In this document: positions 7,268-12,359 of the stretch, one piece after another | Numbering within the stretch: position 1 is the stretch's first letter | How the letters are laid out: each line of letters begins with the position of its first letter | Assembly (NCBI GenBank): GCA_964388595.1 | Contig: CAYMAX010000040.1 | Location: 1 to 12,359, forward strand | DNA: 12,359 nucleotides | From: CAYMAX01 sp964388595 | GTDB taxonomy: Bacteria; Bacteroidota; Bacteroidia; Bacteroidales; UBA932 | Reading direction: 5' to 3' | Made by a program: the position numbers and the translations under genes | Notes under the pieces: model-generated | Seen by the model: the letters and a program-made list of their open reading frames with translations, nothing else | Database searches by the model: none | What the model was told of the DNA's origin: nothing

Positions 7268-7274
7268 ATATTTG
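7267..7274 (+). promoter_or_regulatory. Promoter -7 box for the NfeD-SPFH pair
   Basis: TATATTTG matches TAnnTTTG and would start transcription near 7281, about 15 bases before the ATG at 7296. This rules out the in-frame TTG at 7272 as the translation start. A TTG at 7248-7250 is 16 bases upstream, shorter than ideal. Confidence 0.5.
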
Positions 7275-7295
7275 TTAATTCTAACACAACACAAT

Positions 7296-7754
7296 ATGGA
7301 ACCTTGGCACATTTGGGTAATCATAGGATTAGTCCTGGTAATTTTAGAAATTTTTACATCCGGATTTGCAATAATCTGTGTATCATTCGGAGCTTTTGGC
7401 GGAGCCATTGCAGCAGGATGCTCCCTCGATCTTAAATGGCAGATCATCATTTTTGCCATAGTTACGGCCGTTGCATTTATTTTTATCCGTCCTCTTCTTC
7501 TTAAATATTTTTATAAAAATAAAGAGGCGAAAGTGCAGACCAATGCAGATGCGCTGATAGGGCGTGAAGTAGTGGTTTGTGAGACCATCGACAAAGATGC
7601 AGGGACGGGAAGGGTGAAAATCGACGGAGATGAGTGGAAGGCAGTCGCAGAGGAAGAGAGTGGAGAAGAGGGGAAGAAGATTGTCATAGAAAAGGGGACT
7701 AAAGTCACAGTAGTCTCCAGAGACAGTATAATATTAACAGTTAAAATCAAATAA
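7296..7754 (+). CDS. NfeD-like membrane protein
   Basis: This is a short-form NfeD protein of 152 residues that probably works with the SPFH protein encoded two bases downstream in membrane-domain organisation or quality control. Three hydrophobic segments lie at about 5-23, 25-42 and 49-68. A soluble OB-fold domain follows at about 87-150, with the signature GREVVVCETI, then GTGRVKIDGDEWKAVAEE, a common NfeD pattern. The long N-terminal ClpP-like serine protease domain of full-length NfeD proteins is absent. The ATG at 7296 is preferred over the in-frame TTG at 7272, because 7272 lies inside the -7 box and MEPWHIW resembles other family N termini. The nearly overlapping order NfeD then SPFH is a conserved arrangement in bacteria. 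Confidence 0.9.
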   Translation: MEPWHIWVIIGLVLVILEIFTSGFAIICVSFGAFGGAIAAGCSLDLKWQIIIFAIVTAVAFIFIRPLLLKYFYKNKEAKVQTNADALIGREVVVCETIDKDAGTGRVKIDGDEWKAVAEEESGEEGKKIVIEKGTKVTVVSRDSIILTVKIK

Positions 7755-7756
7755 TA

Positions 7757-8734
7757 ATGGGAACATTAATCATAGTCTGCATTATAGCGTTGATAGTTAT
7801 TATCTTCGTGATAGCAGGACTTAAAATTGTCAAACAAGCTACTACAGTAGTCATCGAACGACTCGGTAAATATCACCGTACACTTAACTCCGGTATCAAC
7901 ATTATATGGCCCATTTTTGACCGTCCGAGAGCTGTGTATACCAGAATTGTCAAAGAAGACTATCAGGGGAGAACTTATGCCATCAATACACTTCGTTCTG
8001 ATATTGACCTCAGAGAGCAAGTGTATGACTTTCCCAAGCAAAATGTGATTACCAAAGATAACGTTCAGACCGAAATCAATGCTCTTCTTTATTTCCAGAT
8101 AGTAGACCCCATGAAGTCTGTATATGAGATTGATAATCTTCCAAATGCCATCGAGAAGCTTACTCAGACCACTTTGAGAAATGTCATCGGAGAACTTGAA
8201 CTCGACGAGACCCTTACCTCGAGAGATACCATCAATGCCAAGTTGAGGACTGTACTTGATGACGCTACCAACAAATGGGGTGTGAAAGTCAACAGGGTGG
8301 AATTGCAGGATATCACTCCTCCAGAGAGTGTGAGAGTAGCCATGGAGCAGCAAATGCAGGCAGAACGTCGCAAAAGAGCTGAAATTCTAAATGCAGAAGG
8401 GGAGAAGCAGGCTGTGATTCTCAAATCTGAAGGTGAGAGAGATTCACGTATCAATCAGGCTACCGCATTGAAACAGTCTGTCATCATAGAGGCACAGGGA
8501 GAGGCAGATGCCAAGATACTGAAGGCCAAAGCAGAGGCTACTGCCATTTCCACCATCGCAGAGGCCATTGCACAGACCAAGACAGACCCTGCACAGTATG
8601 TTCTTGCCCAAAAATATATCGAAACTCTCAAAGAGATGGTCAGCGGAAAGGACAATAAGACAATTTATCTGCCCTATGAAGCCTCAAATCTGTTGAGTTC
8701 TCTGGGTGGCATCAAAGAGCTATTCAACAAATAA
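7757..8734 (+). CDS. SPFH/Band 7 protein (stomatin or paraslipin, QmcA-like)
   Basis: This membrane-anchored scaffold protein forms oligomers and is thought to organise membrane microdomains or modulate membrane proteases. The single N-terminal hydrophobic anchor spans about residues 3-24. The SPFH/Band 7 domain follows at about 25-190, with VVIERLGKYHRTLNSGIN (about 32-49), VYDFPKQNVITKDNV and VNRVELQDITPPESV. A long alanine/glutamate-rich coiled coil lies at about 193-262 and includes EAQGEADAKILKAKAEA, then a C-terminal tail. The 325-residue length fits QmcA-like slipins rather than HflK/HflC or the larger flotillins. It starts two bases after the NfeD stop, so the two proteins are surely co-expressed. 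Its last 15 bases overlap the convergent gene on the other strand. Confidence 0.95.
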   Translation: MGTLIIVCIIALIVIIFVIAGLKIVKQATTVVIERLGKYHRTLNSGINIIWPIFDRPRAVYTRIVKEDYQGRTYAINTLRSDIDLREQVYDFPKQNVITKDNVQTEINALLYFQIVDPMKSVYEIDNLPNAIEKLTQTTLRNVIGELELDETLTSRDTINAKLRTVLDDATNKWGVKVNRVELQDITPPESVRVAMEQQMQAERRKRAEILNAEGEKQAVILKSEGERDSRINQATALKQSVIIEAQGEADAKILKAKAEATAISTIAEAIAQTKTDPAQYVLAQKYIETLKEMVSGKDNKTIYLPYEASNLLSSLGGIKELFNK

Positions 8735-9157
8735 TTTGTTGCGCTGGCGTTTATCTAAGTGGATGTAAGTAATTGCAGCCAATGTCTCGATAACTCCGAA
8801 AGCAAAATATAGATTTGTCAGGAAGTTAAAATAGAAAATTACCCATTCCAGGATACACCATCCCATAAGAATTATTCCGCAAATAATAGTGTAGAGTGGT
8901 GCTCTGCGGCTATGGCGATGCCATGTGATGGCGGTAAAAATTTGCGTAGCTCCATTGACTAAGAAGAGCACTATGCCAGAGAAGATGAAATTTGTAAAAA
9001 AAATCTCAGGGAATGGCATCACCTGCAACATCTTCAGTAACGGGTCCATACCCCATTTGACTCCGGTAGGGTCTATAAACATCATCAGCATACCACAAAT
9101 GGCACCAATTCCGATAAACCAGGTAAAGAAAATTAAAAATTTACGAAGTGCTTTCAT
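8720..9157 (-). CDS. Unidentified four-helix membrane protein
   Basis: I do not recognise the family. The 145-residue product begins MKALRKF and has four strongly hydrophobic stretches at about 6-28, 50-72, 88-108 and 110-131, with a short loop containing PTGVKWGMDPLL between the first two and a basic patch WHRHSRRAP between the second and third. No catalytic or metal-binding motif stands out. It is the last gene of a probable operon with msrA and the AlkD-like gene (14-base gap from the latter). Its 3' end overlaps the convergent SPFH gene by 15 bases. The A/T-rich sequence before the ATG fits Bacteroidota translation starts. The frame is supported by consistent hydrophobic patterning and operon spacing. 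A small integral membrane protein of stress or envelope function is a guess. Confidence 0.78.
   Translation of the reverse strand: MKALRKFLIFFTWFIGIGAICGMLMMFIDPTGVKWGMDPLLKMLQVMPFPEIFFTNFIFSGIVLFLVNGATQIFTAITWHRHSRRAPLYTIICGIILMGWCILEWVIFYFNFLTNLYFAFGVIETLAAITYIHLDKRQRNKLFVE
8725..8741. terminator. 17-bp perfect palindrome at the convergent gene junction
   Basis: CAACAAAT-A-ATTTGTTG is a perfect dyad that could form a seven-pair stem with loop TAA on either strand. It covers the last codons and stop of the SPFH gene and the last codons of the opposing membrane protein gene. Its placement suggests a weak two-way terminator, but it is A/T-rich and has no T run, so the role is uncertain. Confidence 0.3.
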
Positions 9158-9171
9158 TGTTTTATTTATAA

Positions 9172-9957
9172 TTATTTTTTTGATTCAGTAAGCCATTTCT
9201 GCCTCTGGGCTTCAGGATATTTTTCTATGGCATAGCGGAGCATTGTTCGTGGCATCTCAGTGGAGTGTTCAGAGAGAAATTGATCCAGCAAATCCTGATT
9301 GGCTTTACCTACCTCACGAAGTATCCATCCGACTGCCTTGTGCATCAAATCCTCTTTGTCATTAAGCAGCAACTCGGAAATAGCGATGGCATCGCTGCAT
9401 TCTCCCGATCTGATGAAGGAGATACATGTGACGATAGAGATGCGTCTTTCCCACATATTTTTGCTCTTGACCAATTGGTAGAGAACACTTTTGTCAGGTG
9501 GCAACAATTTGCCGGAGAGCATATTACTCCCTCCCAGATAGTCTCCAAGAAGTTTGTAACAGGTCAGATCCACCAAGTCCCAATTGTTGATATTCTTTGT
9601 GTGAGAAAGATAGAAATCGATGCACTCTTTCATTTTGCAGGTGGCAATCAAAGCCTTTGCAGAGTCCTTCTTCTTGGCGATTTTTTTATTATTGTTGTAT
9701 TGTGTCAGAAGCATCAAAAGGGCCACAAGCCTCACTTCGTGGTATGGAGATGACAATAACGTGTCGATATCCTCAAGAGAAGCCACTTCCCAATATTTTT
9801 TAGTAATTTCACCCGACACAGGGACTTTCAATCCGATGAAAATATCCCCTTCTCCATATTGTCCTTTACCGGTCTTAAAAAATTGTGAAAGATGTGCTGC
9901 CTGCTCCTCGGAGCCGTATTTTTGTAAGTCTTTTATAATTATTTCTGATGTTTTCAT
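9172..9957 (-). CDS. AlkD-like DNA glycosylase (HEAT-repeat DNA alkylation repair protein)
   Basis: This enzyme class removes N3- or N7-alkylated purines from DNA by base excision without flipping the base. The 261 residues form an all-helical, HEAT-like repeat sequence. Residues corresponding to the AlkD active site are present: NNWDLVD at 124-130 supplies W126 and the catalytic D130, the MWERR motif at 168-172 supplies the conserved arginine, and KAVGWILREVGK at 207-218 supplies W211. The order and spacing fit the W-D-R-W set of Bacillus cereus AlkD. The gene begins 12 bases after msrA ends and is followed 14 bases later by a membrane protein gene, so it is probably the middle gene of a three-gene operon. 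Substrate range is inferred from the family. Confidence 0.92.
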   Translation of the reverse strand: MKTSEIIIKDLQKYGSEEQAAHLSQFFKTGKGQYGEGDIFIGLKVPVSGEITKKYWEVASLEDIDTLLSSPYHEVRLVALLMLLTQYNNNKKIAKKKDSAKALIATCKMKECIDFYLSHTKNINNWDLVDLTCYKLLGDYLGGSNMLSGKLLPPDKSVLYQLVKSKNMWERRISIVTCISFIRSGECSDAIAISELLLNDKEDLMHKAVGWILREVGKANQDLLDQFLSEHSTEMPRTMLRYAIEKYPEAQRQKWLTESKK

Positions 9958-9969
9958 TTCTTTGGGAGT

Positions 9970-10491
9970 TTAGAAGCGATGGACTCTGATGTGGCAGGGG
10001 GTTGCTTCGCTGTGGCGAAGAAAGTATTTCCGGTGATACTCTTCTGCAGGATAGAAATGGGTGGCAGGGGTCACGCGGGTGACGACTGCGAGCCCTTTCC
10101 CCTTAAGAATGTTAATGAGCTTTTCGGCTATTTTCTTCTGCTCCTGAGACAAATAGAAAACTTCTGAACGATATTGGTCGCCAATGTCGATGCCCTGGCC
10201 CCCCTCCTGTGTGGGATCGTGAATTTCAAAAAATAGTTTGGCTATCTCTTCGTAAGAGATTTTTCGGGGGTCATATTTTACTTTGACAGCCTCGGCATGG
10301 CCGGTGGTTTGGGACTTGACCTGCTGGTAAGTGGGATTGTCAAGGTCCCCTCCGATGTATCCGGGCATTACATCCAAAACTCCTTCTTGTTGTCTCATAA
10401 GGTGTTCCATACCCCAGAAGCACCCACCTGCGAAGATGGCTTCACCCACATCTGGAGAGTTTGCCAACGGACTTTTATCATTTGATTTCAT
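9970..10491 (-). CDS. msrA: Peptide-methionine (S)-S-oxide reductase MsrA
   Basis: It reduces the S epimer of methionine sulfoxide in oxidised proteins, using thioredoxin or a similar donor. The catalytic motif GGCFWG is at residues 22-27, with nucleophile C24. Further MsrA signatures follow: PGYIGGDLDNPTYQQV (43-58), TTGHAEAVKVKYDP (62-75), FFEIHDPTQ (87-95), GDQYRSEVFY (104-113) and HFYPAEEYHRKYF (145-157). A C-terminal cysteine (C166, in TPCHIRV) could be the resolving residue. The 173-residue length is standard, and there is no fused MsrB domain. No signal peptide is seen, so it is probably cytoplasmic. It leads a probable operon with the AlkD-like gene, which combines protein and DNA damage repair. 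A -7 box on the minus strand at 10523-10530 supports the ATG at 10491. Confidence 0.96.
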   Translation of the reverse strand: MKSNDKSPLANSPDVGEAIFAGGCFWGMEHLMRQQEGVLDVMPGYIGGDLDNPTYQQVKSQTTGHAEAVKVKYDPRKISYEEIAKLFFEIHDPTQEGGQGIDIGDQYRSEVFYLSQEQKKIAEKLINILKGKGLAVVTRVTPATHFYPAEEYHRKYFLRHSEATPCHIRVHRF

Positions 10492-10522
10492 AGTTGAGGA
10501 AGATGATTGATAAATTTAATTT

Positions 10523-10530
10523 CAAAAGTA
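10523..10530 (-). promoter_or_regulatory. Promoter -7 box for msrA operon
   Basis: The minus strand reads TACTTTTG, matching TAnnTTTG, and would give a leader of about 25 bases before the msrA ATG. No clear TTTG at -33 was seen. Confidence 0.5.
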
Positions 10531-10555
10531 GTGATAAATGTGAAAGATTACTTCT

Positions 10556-10563
10556 TATTTTTG
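10556..10563 (+). promoter_or_regulatory. Promoter -7 box for the DUF486-lipocalin pair
   Basis: TATTTTTG matches TAnnTTTG and predicts a transcript start near 10570, 35 bases before the ATG at 10605. It faces away from the msrA box 25 bases to the left. It makes the longer reading frame beginning at 10494 unlikely, because that start would be upstream of the promoter. Confidence 0.48.
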
Positions 10564-10604
10564 TCCTTAGTAAGGTAATAACACATACTGCTAAATCTGA
10601 TAAC

Positions 10605-10973
10605 ATGAAAGGATTGTACACTATTCTTTTGCTGATAGTATCCAATGTTTTTATGACATTGGCCTGGTACGGACATCTCAAACTTCAAGAGATGAAGTTG
10701 ACATCGCACTGGCCGCTGATTTTGATAATACTATTCTCGTGGGGAATAGCTCTGTTTGAATATATGTTTCAGGTACCGGCCAACAGGTTGGGGTTCAACG
10801 GCAACGGAGGTCCGTTTACCCTTGTCCAGCTAAAGGTGATTCAGGAAGTGATAACTCTTATTATCTTCTCCATATTTACCCTGGTCGCTTTCAAGAACCA
10901 AACTCTGCAGTGGAATCACCTCGCAGCTTTCGTCTGCCTTATCCTCGCTGTATATTTTGTCTTTATGAAGTAA
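10605..10973 (+). CDS. DUF486 family four-helix membrane protein
   Basis: This small inner-membrane protein belongs to DUF486, which is distantly similar to small drug/metabolite transporters; its substrate is unknown. From the ATG at 10605 it has 122 residues, close to the usual length. Its four hydrophobic segments are near 4-20, 32-50, 73-92 and 100-120. Conserved features are TLAWYGHLK (about 18-26), SWGIALFEYMFQVPANRLG (about 45-63) and GPFTLVQLKVIQEVITL (about 68-84). The frame is open back to 10494, but those 37 extra residues are polar, atypical and upstream of the -7 box. It is 25 bases before a lipocalin gene and probably co-transcribed with it. Confidence 0.88.
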   Translation: MKGLYTILLLIVSNVFMTLAWYGHLKLQEMKLTSHWPLILIILFSWGIALFEYMFQVPANRLGFNGNGGPFTLVQLKVIQEVITLIIFSIFTLVAFKNQTLQWNHLAAFVCLILAVYFVFMK

Positions 10974-10998
10974 CTTCTAACCTTTAATACTTATTTTT

Positions 10999-11544
10999 AT
11001 GAAACGTTTGATTTATTTATTGATCTTCGGATTGATGACCATTTTGGGCGTCGAATCTTGTTCTTCTACTAAGAACTCAGAAAAGGAGTCCTTTGACAAT
11101 TCTGTCGTTGATACTTTGGAACTTGACAGGTATTTAGGCACTTGGTATGAAATTGCACGCTACGATCATAGTTTCGAGCGTGATATGCAGGGAGTGAAAG
11201 CTTCATATTCCGTCAGGGAAGATGGATTGATTCAAGTTATCAATTCAGGTCACAAAGGGAGTCTTGATGGCAAGTACAAAGAGACTAAAGGCAAGGCACG
11301 TATTCCGGACAAGAATGTCCCTTCCAAAATCGAAGTTGCTTTCTTTCTCAATTTCTGGGGTGATTATTATGTGATGGAACTCGCAGATGATTACCGTTAC
11401 TCTCTGGTGGGCAGTTCTACATCCAAATATCTTTGGATATTAAGCAGAACTCCTCAGCTTCAGCCTTCTGATAAAGAATTTCTTCTCCAACGCATTGCTG
11501 AAAGAGGTTATCATCCGGAACAACTCATCTGGGTGGAGCAGTAA
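10999..11544 (+). CDS. Lipocalin family lipoprotein (Blc-like)
   Basis: This outer-membrane lipoprotein is likely to bind or store a lipid or other hydrophobic ligand during envelope stress, as proposed for Blc. The 181-residue product starts with a hydrophobic signal peptide and a lipobox-like GVESC (lipidated C21), followed by a polar linker. The lipocalin signature GTWYEIARYDHSFE is at 47-60, and the late SKYLWILSRTPQL (142-154) contains the arginine typical of bacterial lipocalins. Length and order match Blc. It follows the DUF486 gene by 25 bases and has no clear -7 box of its own. The E at the -2 position of the lipobox is unusual, so lipidation is likely but not certain. The exact ligand cannot be read from sequence. 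Confidence 0.93.
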   Translation: MKRLIYLLIFGLMTILGVESCSSTKNSEKESFDNSVVDTLELDRYLGTWYEIARYDHSFERDMQGVKASYSVREDGLIQVINSGHKGSLDGKYKETKGKARIPDKNVPSKIEVAFFLNFWGDYYVMELADDYRYSLVGSSTSKYLWILSRTPQLQPSDKEFLLQRIAERGYHPEQLIWVEQ

Positions 11545-11570
11545 AGCCTGGAGAGAATGTCTTTAGAGAT

Positions 11571-11972
11571 TTATTGCTTGATGAAGGGGGACCAGTGTGT
11601 GTGAATGATTTTCCATTGTCCGTTGGATTCAAGCATGTAAACTTCAGTGCAATTCCACTTTGATACTTCATTGGCGGTGTAAGAGAGTAAATTATAGGTA
11701 ATAACCGCCATTTTATTTGTGGAAACGACTTTTGTATTCGTCATTTCGTATTTCGATACGTTTATTTGCCCTTTTATTGGTTCGTAATATTTTTTAAGGC
11801 TGTCAAGTCCGTCCATTCGTTGTTCCAAAGATGGATCAAAGTATGTTACACCTTCGGCTGAAAGGTCTATATATCCACTTGGATCACCATGATTCCATTT
11901 TTCCAAGGCCTTTCTTTCCAAGTCAATAATTGTAGCAGAAATGTTATTGTTCGTTTGTTGAGTGTCGTTCAT
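11571..11972 (-). CDS. NTF2/SnoaL-like fold protein (DUF4440-type)
   Basis: This small, probably cytoplasmic protein of 133 residues has the NTF2-like alpha+beta cone pattern. An N-terminal helix, ATIIDLERKALEKWNHGDP (13-31), is followed by YIDLSAEGVTYFDPSLEQR, and it ends with the strand pair EVYMLESNGQWKIIHTHWS (about 110-128), a common closing pattern in SnoaL_3/DUF4440 and CaMKII-association-domain homologues. There is no signal peptide. Proteins of this fold include enzymes and ligand-binding proteins, so no specific reaction can be assigned. It is a single-gene unit, convergent with the lipocalin gene (26-base gap without an evident hairpin), and has the most complete promoter in the window. 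Confidence 0.85.
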   Translation of the reverse strand: MNDTQQTNNNISATIIDLERKALEKWNHGDPSGYIDLSAEGVTYFDPSLEQRMDGLDSLKKYYEPIKGQINVSKYEMTNTKVVSTNKMAVITYNLLSYTANEVSKWNCTEVYMLESNGQWKIIHTHWSPFIKQ

Positions 11973-12018
11973 ATTCTATATGATTGGGATTAATAGATAG
12001 CACTTTAGTTTTATCAAT

Positions 12019-12050
12019 CAAATGTACATCTAATCTAAATAGTTTCCAAA
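12019..12050 (-). promoter_or_regulatory. Complete Bacteroidota promoter (-33 and -7) for the NTF2-like gene
   Basis: On the minus strand a TTTG (12050-12047) is followed after exactly 20 bases by TACATTTG (12026-12019). This fits the TTTG-N19-21-TAnnTTTG consensus. Transcription would start near 12012, giving a leader of about 40 bases before the ATG at 11972. Confidence 0.72.
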
Positions 12051-12089
12051 ATGGAGTGTGGGTTTTGAATGGTCTCTTCCAACGACCGC

Positions 12090-12120
12090 CCAGGTGCAAA
12101 AAGGGGTGTTTTGCACCTGG
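12090..12120. repeat. Perfect 12-bp inverted repeat (strong hairpin)
   Basis: CCAGGTGCAAAA and TTTTGCACCTGG flank the seven-base loop AGGGGTG. No mismatches occur in the 12-pair stem. It sits in non-coding DNA upstream of the NTF2-like gene promoter, on the border of the repeat cluster. There is no T run beyond either arm, so it is not a typical terminator. A mobile repeat arm, a protein-binding dyad or a small RNA end are possible. Confidence 0.8.
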
Positions 12121-12122
12121 AC

Positions 12123-12154
12123 GAGCTCGACTCTTTGATCGCCAGTCGTTGAAT
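12123..12154 (+). repeat. Diverged copy of the 55-bp repeat core
   Basis: This block resembles the right part of the 55-bp repeat: GAG-CTCGACTCTTTGATCGCCAGTC followed by GTTGAAT, versus GAGGCTCGACTCTTCGCTCGCCAGTC then TCAGAAT in the exact copies. It differs by a one-base gap and a few substitutions, which suggests an older copy of the same unit. Confidence 0.65.
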
Positions 12155-12156
12155 GG

Positions 12157-12228
12157 TTGCTCACGGCAATCTGTTTTTGGTTGCCCACGTCAATTGATTC
12201 TTGATTGCCCACGTCAATTGATTCTTCG
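12157..12228 (+). repeat. Three tandem 24-bp repeats
   Basis: Units begin at 12157, 12181 and 12205. The second and third share TTGCCCACGTCAATTGATTC and two further T residues. The first, TTGCTCACGGCAATCTG followed by TTTTTGG, agrees with the second at 17 of 24 positions. The third unit runs directly into the 55-bp repeat, so the two repeat types share sequence. The units are adjacent with no spacers. Confidence 0.85.
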
Positions 12229-12260
12229 AGGCTCGACTCTTCGCTCGCCAGTCTCAGAAT
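12206..12260 (+). repeat. 55-bp direct repeat, copy 1
   Basis: This segment, from TGCCCACGTCAATTGATTC to GCCAGTCTCAGAAT, is identical over all 55 bases to 12305-12359. Within and just beyond it, AATTGATTCT (12216-12225) is nearly complementary to AGAATTCAATT (12256-12266), and GACT/AGTC (12235-12238, 12250-12253) pair inside, so it may fold as an imperfect hairpin. The 44 bases between the copies (12261-12304) end in two tandem GATTGACT octamers at 12290-12305. Confidence 0.92.
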
Positions 12261-12304
12261 TCAATTTGCCGATGGGCTGCGAAAGGCTTGATTGACTGAT
12301 TGAC

Positions 12305-12359
12305 TGCCCACGTCAATTGATTCTTCGAGGCTCGACTCTTCGCTCGCCAGTCTCAGAAT
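12305..12359 (+). repeat. 55-bp direct repeat, copy 2 (reaches window edge)
   Basis: This is an exact copy of 12206-12260 at a period of 99 bases. Because identity continues to the last base of the window, the true repeat may be longer and further copies may follow. No gene or coding signal was found in 11973-12359 apart from the promoter of the NTF2-like gene. Confidence 0.92.

Noticed and set aside
6809..7459. 216-codon minus-strand frame across the YeiH-family and NfeD genes
   Set aside because: It crosses two genes and an intergenic promoter and is rich in Arg, Thr and Met, as expected of an antisense of membrane protein codons.
10494..10604. N-terminal extension of the DUF486 protein
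   Set aside because: The extra 37 residues are not typical of the family and most lie upstream of the predicted transcript start.
12141..12160. Integron attC-like site (GTTGAAT resembling GTTRRRY)
   Set aside because: No paired RYYYAAC at a suitable distance, no integrase and no gene cassettes; the heptamer is expected by chance.
12030..12212. Minus-strand open frame with eight-residue repeats in the repeat tail
   Set aside because: The 24-base period is a multiple of three, so repeats automatically stay open in frame. It overlaps the -33/-7 promoter and the hairpin, has only a GTG start and no family resemblance.
11984..12295. Plus-strand open frame of about 103 codons across the same tail
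   Set aside because: The product is low-complexity and repeat-derived, and its start lies inside the leader region of the divergent NTF2-like gene. No protein family pattern is present.
12157..12359. CRISPR array
   Set aside because: The 24-mers are directly adjacent without spacers, the 55-bp copies are separated by only one 44-base segment, and no cas gene is nearby.

Overview
The window looks like chromosomal DNA of a member of Bacteroidota, most probably Bacteroidales. The evidence is a vitamin B12 receptor gene paired with a BtuG-like lipoprotein, lipobox proteins, start codons preceded by A/T-rich DNA without Shine-Dalgarno sequences, and repeated matches to the Bacteroidota promoter box TAnnTTTG at sensible distances upstream of genes. 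The family or genus cannot be fixed from the sequence alone.

Layout. (1) 1-274, minus: the 5' end of sbcD (nuclease subunit), cut by the window edge. (2) 275-583: divergent promoter region and a complete cobalamin riboswitch whose regulatory L5-L13 kissing loop can be read base by base. (3) 584-3712, plus: the riboswitch-controlled pair btuB (TonB-dependent B12 receptor) and a BtuG-like beta-propeller lipoprotein. (4) 3758-6188, plus: DUF362 protein, deoxynucleoside kinase and LysR regulator, tightly packed and probably one operon with its own promoter. (5) 6273-7208, plus: a YeiH/UPF0324 membrane protein next to the LysR gene, an arrangement like yeiE-yeiH of enterobacteria. (6) 7296-8734, plus: an NfeD-like protein and an SPFH (stomatin/QmcA-like) protein, a classic membrane-microdomain pair. 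(7) 10491-8720, minus: msrA, an AlkD-like DNA glycosylase and a four-helix membrane protein, with 12 and 14 base gaps, probably one repair operon. (8) 10605-11544, plus, divergent from msrA: a DUF486 membrane protein and a Blc-like lipocalin lipoprotein. (9) 11972-11571, minus: an NTF2/SnoaL-like protein with the best complete promoter in the window. (10) 11973-12359: a non-coding, repeat-rich tail with a 12-bp perfect hairpin, three tandem 24-mers and two identical 55-bp direct repeats 99 bases apart, continuing past the edge.

How they work together: the B12 receptor pair is the clearest functional unit. BtuG-like proteins capture cobalamin at the surface and hand it to BtuB, while the riboswitch shuts translation when cobalamin is plentiful. 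The other genes are mostly housekeeping or stress maintenance (oxidised methionine repair, alkylated base removal, lipocalin, membrane quality control). No defence system, phage, transposase, CRISPR array or RNA gene (tRNA or rRNA) was seen. The least explained parts are the repeat tail, the DUF362 protein behind the B12 genes, and the unnamed membrane protein at 8720-9157.
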